A DNA stretch of 64,000 nucleotides from Nocardioides sp. cx-173. Lineage in GTDB: Bacteria; Actinomycetota; Actinomycetes; Propionibacteriales; Nocardioidaceae. The stretch is taken from assembly GCF_021117365.1 (NCBI RefSeq), contig NZ_CP088262.1:3040501-3104500 (forward strand), given 5' to 3'. This document shows positions 25,846-34,299 of the stretch, in pieces. The position numbers were made by a program, and so were the translations under genes. Within the stretch, counting starts at the first letter, position 1; the number at the start of each line of letters is the position of its first letter. Below the pieces are notes generated by a model that searched no databases, had not been told where the DNA came from, and worked only from the letters and a program-made list of their open reading frames with translations.

Positions 25846-26442
25846 ATGTCCGACCGCCGTACCGCCCTCGTCCTCCTCGACTACCAGGTCGCCCTCTGCG
25901 AGGACGGCCCGCACATGCGGATGCCTCCCCTGGTGGAGCAGATCAAGGAGCGCGGCGTCATCGCGAACGCCGCGTCGGTGCTCGAGGCGGCCCGCAAGGC
26001 CGGCTGGCTGGTCGTGCACGTCCGCCTGGCCTTCGACGACTCCTTCGTGCTGCGCACCAACCGGCACCCGCGCTTCGACGCCTACCCCGACCAGCGCGCG
26101 ATGATCGCCGGCTCCCCCGAGGCCGAGATCGTCAAGGAGCTCAGCCCGCTGCCGGGCGAGCCGGTCGTCGACAAGGGCTGCGTCGACCCGTTCGTCGGCA
26201 CCCCGCTGCTCACCGCGCTGGCCGCCGAGGGCGTCGGCCACGTGGTCCTGGGCGGCGTCGCGACCAACCTGGTCGTCGAGTCCGCCGCCCGCCACGCGAG
26301 CGACGCGGGCCTGCAGGTCACCGTCGTCGACGACATGTGCGCGTCGTTCCGCACCGACTTCCACGAGTTCTCGATGCAGAACATGATGCCGCTCTTCGGC
26401 TCGGTCACCACGGCCGCCGAGCTGGTGGGCTCGCTGGCATGA
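25846..26442 (+). CDS. Isochorismatase-fold protein lacking the catalytic cysteine
   Basis: This 198-residue protein has the cysteine-hydrolase fold with D12 (VLLDYQVA) and K110 (VDKGCVDPF) in place. The nucleophile position is V143 (GVATNLVVESAARHA), where amidase members have Cys. It may be a non-amidase member, like isochorismatase, or a degenerate enzyme. The ATG at 25846 follows GAAGGAAACCCC, after a 65-bp gap in an otherwise overlapping operon. It overlaps the next gene in ATGA. Confidence 0.85.
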   Translation: MSDRRTALVLLDYQVALCEDGPHMRMPPLVEQIKERGVIANAASVLEAARKAGWLVVHVRLAFDDSFVLRTNRHPRFDAYPDQRAMIAGSPEAEIVKELSPLPGEPVVDKGCVDPFVGTPLLTALAAEGVGHVVLGGVATNLVVESAARHASDAGLQVTVVDDMCASFRTDFHEFSMQNMMPLFGSVTTAAELVGSLA

Positions 26443-27881
26443 GCGTCCACGAGTACGACGTCGTCGTGGTCGGCGGCGGGGTCGCCGGCCTCAGCGCCGC
26501 CTGCGCCGCGGCCGAGGCGGGCGCCCGGGTGGCCGTCCTCGACCGGGCGCCGGAGGCCGAGACCGGCGGCAACACCCGCTACACCGAGGCGTTCTTGCGG
26601 ATGGCCTCGATCGAGGCGACCGCCGACGGCCTGGAGGAGTCGCTCGTCGACGACTTCATGGGCCACCCGGACCCGAGCGTCGTGCGCGACGCCGAGCGGT
26701 CCCCGGAGCGCCGCACGGCGCTCTACAAGGCGACGCACGTGGTCGACCCCGACTACGTCGAGACCCTCGCCGAGCAGGCCCCGGCCACGCTGGCCTGGAT
26801 GGGCACGCACGGGATGCGCTTCGAGTTCCTGCCCACGCCATTCCTGACCACCTCGACCACGCGCATGGCGCCGGTCGGCGGCGGTCTGGCGATCGTGGAG
26901 ACGATGGGCAAGGCCGCGCGCGGCCTGGGCGTCGACTTCCACTTCGAGACCACGGCGCGCTCGCTGATCGCCGGCGACACCGGCGTCGAGGGCGTCGTCG
27001 CCCAGACCACGACCGGGCGCGCGGAGTTCCGCGGCCGGGTCGTGCTCGCCAGCGGCGGCTACCAGGGCAACGCCGAGATGATGGCGCGCTACCACGGCGG
27101 CCACGCGCTCACGACGCGTCCGGTCGCCCGCGGCGGCAACTACAACAAGGGCGAGGGCATCGAGATGGCCCTCGCGCTCGGCGCGGCCACGGCCGGGTCG
27201 TTCAGCCTCTTCCACGCCGAGCCGGTCGACCCGCGCTCCGGCGAGCCCGAGGCGGCGATCTTCTGCTTCCCCTACGGGATCCTGGTCAACCGCGAGGGCA
27301 AGCGCTTCGTCGACGAGGCCCGCGGGCCGATCGACGCCTGGTACGAGCGCACCACCCGCGACATCCAGGCGCAGACCGAGGGCGTCGCCTGGGTGATCCT
27401 CGACCAGCAGGCGCAGGCCGTGCCGAACATCCGCTCGGGCATCCGCACCGACCAGCCGCCGGTGCGCGGCGCCTCGCTGGAGGAGCTCGCCACGAAGATG
27501 GGCGTGCCGGCCGAGGCACTCGCCGACACCGTCTCGACGTACAACGCGGCCTGTGGCGACGGCGACTTCGACCCGCTGGTCCCCGACGGGCTCGCCACCT
27601 CCGGCCTGGTGCCGCCCAAGTCCAACTGGGCCCGGCCGGTCGCGGACGGTCCCTACGAGGCCTACCCGGTCATGGCCGCCAACGTCTTCACCTTCGGCGG
27701 GCTCAAGACCACCCCGGCCGCCGAGGTCGTCGACCGCGACGGCCGCGCCATCCCCGGGCTGTACGCCGCCGGCGAGATGACCGGCCTGTACTACTCCAAC
27801 TACACCGGCTCCACCTCGGTGCTGCGCGGCGCGACCTTCGGGCGCATCGCCGGCGCGGGGGCGGCCGCCGCGGGGAGCTGA
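26439..27881 (+). CDS. FAD-dependent dehydrogenase 2, tricarballylate dehydrogenase-like
   Basis: This 480-residue flavoprotein has VVVVGGGVAGLSAACAAAEA, the TcuA-type segment AETGGNTRYTEAF and a C-terminal GLYAAGEMTGLYYSNYTGST. TcuA oxidises tricarballylate to aconitate; related enzymes act on other polycarboxylates. With an isocitrate-lyase-like enzyme in the same operon, a polycarboxylate intermediate is plausible, but this is inference. It is coupled in ATGA to the preceding gene and ends 1 bp before the next. Confidence 0.87.
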   Translation: MSVHEYDVVVVGGGVAGLSAACAAAEAGARVAVLDRAPEAETGGNTRYTEAFLRMASIEATADGLEESLVDDFMGHPDPSVVRDAERSPERRTALYKATHVVDPDYVETLAEQAPATLAWMGTHGMRFEFLPTPFLTTSTTRMAPVGGGLAIVETMGKAARGLGVDFHFETTARSLIAGDTGVEGVVAQTTTGRAEFRGRVVLASGGYQGNAEMMARYHGGHALTTRPVARGGNYNKGEGIEMALALGAATAGSFSLFHAEPVDPRSGEPEAAIFCFPYGILVNREGKRFVDEARGPIDAWYERTTRDIQAQTEGVAWVILDQQAQAVPNIRSGIRTDQPPVRGASLEELATKMGVPAEALADTVSTYNAACGDGDFDPLVPDGLATSGLVPPKSNWARPVADGPYEAYPVMAANVFTFGGLKTTPAAEVVDRDGRAIPGLYAAGEMTGLYYSNYTGSTSVLRGATFGRIAGAGAAAAGS

Positions 27882-27882
27882 C

Positions 27883-28674
27883 ATGCGGATCTGGCACCAG
27901 AGCTTCACCGTCCTCGACGACGTGCCGCACTACCGCGACGCCCTGCAGCGGCACCTGTCCGCTGCCGCGGCGCCGGGCACGACCGTCGAGCTGCACGGGA
28001 TGAAGGCGGGCACCTACCCCTCGGCGTACCCGGGCACGCACATCGGTTACTCCTACCTCTCCAGCCTGCACCGCGAGCAGTTCGTCGCGGCCGCGCTCCA
28101 GGCGCAGGACGAGGGGTACGACGCGTTCCTGATCGCGACCATCCCGGACACCGGCTACGAGGTGGCCCGGTCGCTGGTGGACATCCCGGTGGTGACGTTC
28201 GGGCAGACCTCGGTGCTGATGGCCGGGATGCTCGGCGACTGCGTCGGCATCGTGAACTTCATCGCCGCGCTGGAGCCGCAGCTGCGCCGCAACCTGCGCG
28301 ACTACCGGCTCGACTCGCTGGTCGGCCCGATCACCCAGGTGGACGCCGCGTTCACCGACGTGATGGCGGCCTACGCCGACCCGCAGCCGCTCCTGGACGC
28401 GTTCACCACGGCCGCGCGCCGGGTCATCGCCGACGGCGCCAACGTGATCGTGCCCGGCGAGGGCCCGCTCAACGTGTTCCTCGCCGACCAGGGCCTGAGC
28501 CGGGTCGACGACGTCCCGGTGCTCGACTCGCTCGGCACCTGTGTCCGGGTCGCCGAGCTGCGGGCGGCGCAGCACCGCTCCTCCGGCCTGGTGCCGTCGC
28601 GGGCCGGGTTCCACCACGCCCAGCCTCCGCGCGAGCTGGTGGACGCGGCCCGGGCGTTCTACGGCCTCGGCTGA
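27883..28674 (+). CDS. Asp/Glu racemase-fold protein lacking both catalytic cysteines
   Basis: This 263-residue protein aligns with Asp/Glu/hydantoin racemases around FLIATIPDTGYEVARSLVDI and NVIVPGEGPLNVFL. The family's two catalytic cysteines occupy these segments. Here they are T86 and E193, so normal two-base racemisation is not expected. It may catalyse a different cofactor-free reaction or be a ligand-binding protein. It starts 1 bp after the flavoprotein 2 stop and overlaps the next gene by one base (TGATG). Confidence 0.78.
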   Translation: MRIWHQSFTVLDDVPHYRDALQRHLSAAAAPGTTVELHGMKAGTYPSAYPGTHIGYSYLSSLHREQFVAAALQAQDEGYDAFLIATIPDTGYEVARSLVDIPVVTFGQTSVLMAGMLGDCVGIVNFIAALEPQLRRNLRDYRLDSLVGPITQVDAAFTDVMAAYADPQPLLDAFTTAARRVIADGANVIVPGEGPLNVFLADQGLSRVDDVPVLDSLGTCVRVAELRAAQHRSSGLVPSRAGFHHAQPPRELVDAARAFYGLG

Positions 28675-29993
28675 TGGACGAGCTGGAGGTCGACGTCGCC
28701 GTCGTGGGCGGCGGCGCGTGCGGTGCGATGGCGGCGCTGCGCGCGTCCGCCGACCCGGCGCTGGTGGTCGGGGTGTTCGAGAAGAGCACTCGTGAGGGCT
28801 GCAACGCCGAGATCTCCAGCGGCAGCCTGGCCGCCGGCGGCACCCGCTTCCAGCGGGAGGCCGGGATCGAGGACTCCCCCGAGCTCCACGCGAGGGAGAT
28901 CCTCGCGGCCAGCGGCGACCTCGCCAACAGCGAGGTCGTGCATGCCCTGTGCGCGGCCGCGCCGGAGTACGTCGAGTGGCTGGCCGACGAGCTCGACTAC
29001 CCGATGGAGATCGCCGGCGACCTGCCCCGCGCGGGCATGTCGGTCACCCGGCTGCACACTGACACCGGCCGCTCCGGCGGGCGACCGCTGATCCAGCACC
29101 TGCGCGCCGCGCTCGAGGAGCGCGACAACGTCGCCTTCGTCGACGAGGCGCCGGCGGTCCGGCTGACCCACACCGGCGGCGTCGTCGACGGCGTCGTCGT
29201 CGCGCAGAACGGCGGTGAGCTGCGGGTCCACGCGGAGACGGTCGTACTCGCGCTGGACGGCTTCGCCGGCAACCCAGCCCTGATGAAGGAGCACTGCGCC
29301 CACCTGGGTGATCCCTTCTACGGCGGGGTGAGCACGAGCACCGGCGACGCCCTGCCGTGGCTGAGCGAGGTCGGCGCCGAGCTGCGCCACCTGGGCGCCT
29401 GCCTGCGCTCGGGCCTCGTGGTCGTCGGCCATGGCACCCGGGTCAGCCCCTCGCTGCCGTTCTTCGGCGCCGTGCTGGTCGATCTCGAGGGACGTCGCTT
29501 CGTCGACGAGGAGGCGCAGGGCTACTCCAAGCTGGCCGGCATCCTGCAGCACCTGCCCGGCCAGCGGGCCTCGATGGTCTGGGACGACGAGGCGCACGCC
29601 GCCACCAGCGACTCCGAGATGATGCGGGAGACCACCCGCGCCGGCGGCTACCGCACCCACGCCGACGAGCGCTCGCTCGCCGAGGCCCTCGGGCTCCCCG
29701 AGGAGACGGTCCGCGCCGCGCTGCAGCCGCACCCCGGACGGCGGCCGCTGCGGGCGCCGTACCACCATGCCTGGGTGACGCACGGCGTCCTCACCACCCA
29801 GGGCGGGGCCGTCATCGACACCGTCGGGCGGGTCCTTCGTCCCGACGGCACCCCGGTGCGCGGCCTGCGTGCCGGCGGCGGCACGGCGGTCGGGCTGGCC
29901 GGCCCCGAGTCCGACGGCTACGTGTCCGGCAACGGGCTGCTCTCGGCGTTCGGCATGGGCTGGCTGATCGGCAACGACCTCGCGGGTCGCTGA
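28674..29993 (+). CDS. FAD-dependent dehydrogenase 3
   Basis: This 439-residue flavoprotein begins with the FAD motif VAVVGGGACGAMAALRASA. It also has an unusual N-terminal TREGCNAEISSGSLAAGGTR, VVLALDGFAGNPALM and a C-terminal GLRAGGGTAVGLAGPESDGY followed by SGNGLLSAFGMG. It belongs to the fumarate reductase/KstD fold but is the most divergent of the three in the operon. It is the last gene, ending 2 bp before the convergent metallo-hydrolase gene. Confidence 0.85.
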   Translation: MDELEVDVAVVGGGACGAMAALRASADPALVVGVFEKSTREGCNAEISSGSLAAGGTRFQREAGIEDSPELHAREILAASGDLANSEVVHALCAAAPEYVEWLADELDYPMEIAGDLPRAGMSVTRLHTDTGRSGGRPLIQHLRAALEERDNVAFVDEAPAVRLTHTGGVVDGVVVAQNGGELRVHAETVVLALDGFAGNPALMKEHCAHLGDPFYGGVSTSTGDALPWLSEVGAELRHLGACLRSGLVVVGHGTRVSPSLPFFGAVLVDLEGRRFVDEEAQGYSKLAGILQHLPGQRASMVWDDEAHAATSDSEMMRETTRAGGYRTHADERSLAEALGLPEETVRAALQPHPGRRPLRAPYHHAWVTHGVLTTQGGAVIDTVGRVLRPDGTPVRGLRAGGGTAVGLAGPESDGYVSGNGLLSAFGMGWLIGNDLAGR

Positions 29994-29994
29994 C

Positions 29995-30705
29995 TCACCG
30001 GGCTCGGCGCGCGGTCTCCTGGACCTCGGCCAGGTCGCCGCGCCACGGGGCGCCGTGGCCGGGCAGCACCCAGGTCGCGTCGAGCCCGGCCAGCCGTCCG
30101 AGCGACTCCAGTGCCTCGTCGGGGTCGTCGGTGAACGGTGCCGGCTGGACGCCCGTACGGCCCGTCAGCACGTGGCGCGTGGTGAGGGCGTCGCCGACGA
30201 AGACGGCGTCCACGGCCGGGACGTGGACGGCCACGCTGCCCGGCGAGTGCCCCGGCATCCCGACGATCCGCGGTGAGCCCGGCAGTGGCAGCACGTCGCC
30301 GTCGTGCATCTCGACGACCTCGGTGAGGTAGGCCGTGCGCCAGCCGCGCTTGCGCAGCGCGTAGCCGGCGAAGCCGAGCAGCGGTCCGAGGCGCAGGGGG
30401 CCCACCGGCGTCTTGGGCTTGTCGCCGCTGCGCGCGCGCTCCGCGTCGTCGGCGTGCACGTAGACGGGGACGCCGTGGTCGCGGCGCAGCCGCTCGGCGA
30501 AGCCGATGTGGTCGGAGTCGCCGTGGGTGAGCACCACCCCACGTACGTCCTTGACCGAGCGGCCCATCGCCGCGAGCTCGGCGAGCAGGTCGCGCCAGTG
30601 GCCCGGCAGGCCGGCATCGACGACGGTCACGCCGTCGGCGGTGTCGACGAGGTAGGCGGCCACGACGTCGTTGCCGATGCGGTGCAGGTGCGGGGCGAGC
30701 TCCAT
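29995..30705 (-). CDS. Metallo-beta-lactamase-fold hydrolase
   Basis: This 236-residue enzyme has the metal-binding motif LTHGDSDHIGF, with Asp where HxHxDH has its second His, plus a second-site GMPGHSPGSVAV, the bridging Asp in VFVGDAL and the last His in VLPGHG. It is a hydrolase of unknown ester or thioester substrate. I chose the ATG at 30705, preceded by GAAGGAGAATCCC. It diverges from a TetR gene across a clear operator, so it is probably the repressor's target. Confidence 0.88.
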   Translation of the reverse strand: MELAPHLHRIGNDVVAAYLVDTADGVTVVDAGLPGHWRDLLAELAAMGRSVKDVRGVVLTHGDSDHIGFAERLRRDHGVPVYVHADDAERARSGDKPKTPVGPLRLGPLLGFAGYALRKRGWRTAYLTEVVEMHDGDVLPLPGSPRIVGMPGHSPGSVAVHVPAVDAVFVGDALTTRHVLTGRTGVQPAPFTDDPDEALESLGRLAGLDATWVLPGHGAPWRGDLAEVQETARRAR

Positions 30706-30728
30706 GGGATTCTCCTTCGGGTCAGGTA

Positions 30729-30767
30729 GGCTACGGTAATTAGCCATCAAGGCTAATGTCAATAGCC
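30729..30767. promoter_or_regulatory. Probable TetR operator, two overlapping dyads
   Basis: Alternating half-sites GGCTA (30729), TAGCC (30741), GGCTA (30751) and TAGCC (30763) repeat with an exact 22-bp period. The centre is a perfect dyad, ATTAGCC-ATCAA-GGCTAAT (30739-30757). It occupies the 79-bp gap between divergent metallo-hydrolase and TetR starts in an unusually AT-rich patch. This is the expected layout for an autoregulated TetR operator bound by two dimers. Confidence 0.72.
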
Positions 30768-30784
30768 AACCTCAGGAGGGCCCG

Positions 30785-31315
30785 ATGCCAGCACCCGAGC
30801 GCACGTCGCTGGAGCAGATCGTCACGGCCGGCCGCGAGCTCCTCGAGAGCGAGGGGCCCGCGCGGCTCACCATGCAGGCGGTCGCGGCGCGCGTGGGCGT
30901 GCGGGCACCGTCGCTCTACAAGCGGGTCCGCGATCGTGACTCCCTGCTCGCCCTGGTCGCGGGCGCGACCATCGAGGACCTGGTCGGGCGGCTGGACGAG
31001 GCGGAGGCCTCGGTCGCGGGGCTCGCACGCACCTTCCGGTCGTTCGCGCACGAGCGGCCCGAGGGGTTCCGGCTGATGATGGCGGCGTCCACGGACGGTG
31101 AGGCGCTCGCCCGCGCGAGCGCTCCGGTCCTGCGCATCGCCGAGGAGCTGGTCGGCAGTGACGACGCGCTGGAGGCGGCGCGGCTGGTCACGGCCTGGGC
31201 AACCGGGTTCATCACCATGGAGCTAGCCGGGGCGTTCCGCCTGCACGGCGACCTCGAGCGCGCCTTCGAGTTCGGCCTCGAGCGGATCTCGTCCACCCTG
31301 TCGCGGCGGCCCTGA
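30785..31315 (+). CDS. TetR family regulator with WHG-like C-terminal domain
   Basis: This 176-residue regulator has an N-terminal helix-turn-helix (IVTAGRELLESEGPARLTMQ, then GVRAPSLYKRVRDRDSLLAL) and a C-terminal region with AWATGFITMELAGAFRLHGD, as in the WHG domain of this TetR subgroup. It diverges from the metallo-hydrolase gene and very probably binds the dyads at 30729-30767, repressing both genes. The ligand is unknown. The ATG follows CAGGAGGG. Confidence 0.9.
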   Translation: MPAPERTSLEQIVTAGRELLESEGPARLTMQAVAARVGVRAPSLYKRVRDRDSLLALVAGATIEDLVGRLDEAEASVAGLARTFRSFAHERPEGFRLMMAASTDGEALARASAPVLRIAEELVGSDDALEAARLVTAWATGFITMELAGAFRLHGDLERAFEFGLERISSTLSRRP

Positions 31316-31325
31316 CCGGCTCCTC

Positions 31326-32297
31326 CTAGCCGCTCCCGATCGACCGAGCGAGCCGGTCCACGAGCGCCGCCACGGCGTCGCGCAGCTCGGGGCCCTCCTC
31401 CACCCGGAAGTCGAACGGCACCCCGGCGAGCCACTCCTGGGCGTACATCGCGGGGTTGCGGGTGCTGCCGAGCAGGACACACCCCTCCCCCAGCGGCTCG
31501 AGCCGGCCCATCGGTCCCCGCAGCCACGGCCGGACCTCGTCGGCGGGCGCCTCGAACACCACCCGGGTGGGGTAGCGCCACCCCGCCCCGAGGTGGTGCT
31601 CCAGCGCGGCGACCGGGTCCAGGTCGTCGGGCCGGCGGAAGCCGTGGCCGGTCGCCTGCACGCCGGCGATGCGGTCGATCCGGTAGGTGCGCACGGCACC
31701 GGCTCGGTGGGAGTGGCACAGCAGGTACCAGCGGCCGAAGCGCACCACCACCGCCCACGGGTCCACCTCGCTCTCCCACTCCGCACTCGCGTCGCCGCGG
31801 TAGGTGACGCTCACCCGTCGGCGCTCCGCGACCGCCGTGACGAGGGCGCTGGTGGTGACCGGGTCCGGGCGCGCGGCGTCGCGGCGCGGCGCGGCGGACG
31901 CGTGCTCGCGCAGGGCCGCCGCCTCGCGACCGACGAGCTCGGGCAGGGCCCGCACGACCTTGCCCAGGGCGGCCCCGACCAGCCCGTCGGCGTCGGCGGA
32001 GGTGGACTGTCCGTCGAGGACCGCCATCACCAGCACCAGGGCCTCCTCCTGGGAGAAGACCACCGGCGGCAGCCGGGTGCCGCGACCCAGGCGGTAGCCG
32101 CCGTGGGGACCGCGCTCGGACTGGACCGGGACGCCGGCCTCGCGCAGGATCCCGACGTAGCGCCGGGCGGCGCGCTCGGTGACCCCGAGGCGCTCCGCGA
32201 GCTCGCCGGCGGTGGTGACCGGGCGCGAGCCGAGCAGCTCCAGGGCGCGCAGGGCGCGCGCGGTCGGGCTGGTGTCGGGGCGAGCTCGCGCGGCCAT
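31326..32297 (-). CDS. WYL-domain transcriptional regulator
   Basis: This 323-residue protein has an N-terminal helix-turn-helix (TTAGELAERLGVTERAARRY) followed by a winged part (VQSERGPHGGYRLGRGTRLP). A WYL domain (about 145-220) contains VRFGRWYLLCHSHRAG and VRTYRIDRIAGV, and a WCX-like C-terminal domain follows. WYL regulators sense small ligands or nucleic acids. It diverges from the alpha/beta hydrolase gene at 32367 (69-bp gap), a candidate target. Confidence 0.9.
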   Translation of the reverse strand: MAARARPDTSPTARALRALELLGSRPVTTAGELAERLGVTERAARRYVGILREAGVPVQSERGPHGGYRLGRGTRLPPVVFSQEEALVLVMAVLDGQSTSADADGLVGAALGKVVRALPELVGREAAALREHASAAPRRDAARPDPVTTSALVTAVAERRRVSVTYRGDASAEWESEVDPWAVVVRFGRWYLLCHSHRAGAVRTYRIDRIAGVQATGHGFRRPDDLDPVAALEHHLGAGWRYPTRVVFEAPADEVRPWLRGPMGRLEPLGEGCVLLGSTRNPAMYAQEWLAGVPFDFRVEEGPELRDAVAALVDRLARSIGSG

Positions 32298-32366
32298 CTC
32301 GGGAGCCTAGGCCCGGGGTCGGAGAAGCGGAAGCAGATCGTCCGGAACCGCCTCTAGCGTGGCGGC

Positions 32367-33053
32367 ATGGACATCATCCTCATCGGCGGACTCTGGCTCA
32401 CCGGCGCGGCGTGGGACGACGTCGTCCCGGGCCTGGAGGCCCGCGGCCACCGCGCCGTCCCCCTCACGCTGCTCGGGCAGGGTGACGGAGCCGCCTCGGC
32501 CACGCTGCAGAACCAGGCGGACGCGGTGGTCGCCGCGGTGGACGCGGCCGCGGGGCGGCCCCTGGTCGTCGGCCACTCCGCCGCCTGCGCGCTCGCCTGG
32601 CTGGCTGCGGACCGCCGCCCCGAGCGGGTCGCGGCGACCGCGCTGATCGGCGGCTTCCCCGCCGCGGACGGTGAGGAGTACTTCTCCTCCCTCCAGCCCG
32701 AGGGAGGTGTGCTCGCCTTCCCCGGGTGGGAGCCGTTCGAGGGGCCCGACGTCGCCGACCTCGACGGCGCCGCCCGCGCGCGCATCGCGGCCACCCTCGT
32801 GGACGTGCCGGAGGCGGTCGTCAAGGGCACCGTCCGGCTCACCGACGAGCGCCGCTACGACGTCCCGACCTGGCTGGTCTGCCCGGAGTTCACGCCGGCC
32901 GAGGCCCGGGAGTGGGTCGCCGGGGGCGAGCTGCCCGAGCTGGCCGGCGCCGCCCGTCTCGAGTACGCCGACCTCGACTCCGGCCACTGGCCGATGTACA
33001 GCCGGCCGGCGGACCTCGCCGACCTGCTGGCCACGATCGCCGAGGGGCTCTAG
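32367..33053 (+). CDS. Alpha/beta hydrolase
   Basis: This 228-residue alpha/beta hydrolase has an oxyanion-side IILIGGLWLTGAAWDD, a nucleophile elbow VVGHSAACALAWLAA and a final Asp/His region (YADLDSGHWPMYS). It resembles small esterases of actinobacteria; the substrate is unknown. It is divergent from the WYL regulator. Its TAG stop overlaps the stop of the convergent MFS gene in the palindrome CTAG (33050-33053). Confidence 0.87.
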   Translation: MDIILIGGLWLTGAAWDDVVPGLEARGHRAVPLTLLGQGDGAASATLQNQADAVVAAVDAAAGRPLVVGHSAACALAWLAADRRPERVAATALIGGFPAADGEEYFSSLQPEGGVLAFPGWEPFEGPDVADLDGAARARIAATLVDVPEAVVKGTVRLTDERRYDVPTWLVCPEFTPAEAREWVAGGELPELAGAARLEYADLDSGHWPMYSRPADLADLLATIAEGL

Positions 33054-34255
33054 GCCACCGGCACCGCGACGGCGGTGCGCCGGGCGCGGTGGGTGAGGTG
33101 GATGCAGGTGAAGGCGGCGCTGCCGCAGACCAGCATCACCACCGCCACCGGCACGGCGGTCTGGTCGCCCCAGAGGCCACCGATCGGCGAGACCAGCCCG
33201 CCGAAGAGGAACATCATGGCGCCCATGACGGCGCTGCCGGAACCGGCGTAGTCGCGGCTCTGCTCCATCACCAGCGCACCGGAGTTGCCCATGACGAACC
33301 CGACGCTCGAGATGACCACGAACAACGGCACCAGCAGGAGCCAGGCCGGCAGCGGCAGGGCGGCGACCGCCAGGAAGCTCGCGCACCCGACCGTCGCCAC
33401 CGCCAGGGCGGCGCGCACGGTGTTGGCCGGCGGCACCCGGCGCCCGGCCAGCCGGACCGAGATCAGCGAGCCGGCCATCATGCCGAGGGCGTTGACGGCG
33501 AACCCGATGCCGTAGACCAGCTCGCTGGTGCCGATCACCCCCTGGTAGACGAACGAGGAGGTGGAGATGAAGGACATCAGCATCCCGAACGTGAAGGCCG
33601 CCGCGGTCGCGTAGCCCAGGTACGCCGGACGCCGCAGCAGCGCGCCGAGGTGGCGGTAGCTCAGACGCGGGCTGCGCCGCTCGACCGGCAGCGACTCCCG
33701 CACGGTCGTGAGGACCCCGACGAGCTGGAGCACGGTGAGGGCGAGGACGAGAGCGAGGATGGCGCGCCAGGACAGGTGCCCGGCCAGCGCGCCGCCGAAC
33801 AGCGGCGCGAGCACCGGCGCGATGCTCGTGAGGCTGGCCAGCAGCGACATGGCCCGAGCGGCCGCGAAGCCGTGGAGCCGGTCGGCGACGATGGCCCGGC
33901 AGATCACGACCCCGGCGGCGCCCGCGAGCGCCTGGAAGAACCTGGCGGCGATCAGCACCTCGATCGTGGGGGCGAAGACCGCCGCGGCGGCAGCCACGGT
34001 GCTGACGGCGCAGCCCACGAGGAGCGGGCGCAGGCGACCGAAGCGGTCGGCGACCGGGCCCCAGAAGATCTGGCCGATCGCGAGACCGGCGAGGAACGCG
34101 GTCAGGGTCAGCTGCACGCTCGAGGCCTCGGTGCGCAGCGAGTCCCGCACCGCCGGGAACGAGGCGAGGTAGAGGTCGATGGAGACCGGGGCCGTCGCGG
34201 AGAGCAGCGCCAGCACGATCAGCAGCCGTCTGCCCAGGGATTCCTCGGTCGTCAC
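33050..34255 (-). CDS. Bcr/CflA family multidrug efflux MFS transporter
   Basis: This 401-residue, 12-helix transporter has the Bcr/CflA signature in helix 1 (VSIDLYLASFPAVRDSL), the MFS motif A equivalent GQIFWGPVADRFGRLRPLL and ARFFQALAGAAGVVICRAIV. Such pumps export drugs such as bicyclomycin or chloramphenicol by proton antiport. I chose the GTG at 34255, preceded by GAGGAGACAT. The UvrA-like ATPase lies 44 bp upstream in the same direction, suggesting a shared resistance unit. Confidence 0.9.
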   Translation of the reverse strand: MTTEESLGRRLLIVLALLSATAPVSIDLYLASFPAVRDSLRTEASSVQLTLTAFLAGLAIGQIFWGPVADRFGRLRPLLVGCAVSTVAAAAAVFAPTIEVLIAARFFQALAGAAGVVICRAIVADRLHGFAAARAMSLLASLTSIAPVLAPLFGGALAGHLSWRAILALVLALTVLQLVGVLTTVRESLPVERRSPRLSYRHLGALLRRPAYLGYATAAAFTFGMLMSFISTSSFVYQGVIGTSELVYGIGFAVNALGMMAGSLISVRLAGRRVPPANTVRAALAVATVGCASFLAVAALPLPAWLLLVPLFVVISSVGFVMGNSGALVMEQSRDYAGSGSAVMGAMMFLFGGLVSPIGGLWGDQTAVPVAVVMLVCGSAAFTCIHLTHRARRTAVAVPVA

Positions 34256-34299
34256 ATGTCTCCTCTGGTGCGGGCGCGGGTGGGCGCCCCGCGAGACTC

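Noticed and set aside
30050..30550. Altered metal motif HGDSDH in the metallo-beta-lactamase-fold protein
   Set aside because: Asp at the second histidine position occurs in many members of the superfamily, so it is not evidence of inactivity.
33050..33053. Overlapping stop codons in CTAG between convergent genes
   Set aside because: It is ordinary compact packing; CTAG naturally gives TAG on both strands.
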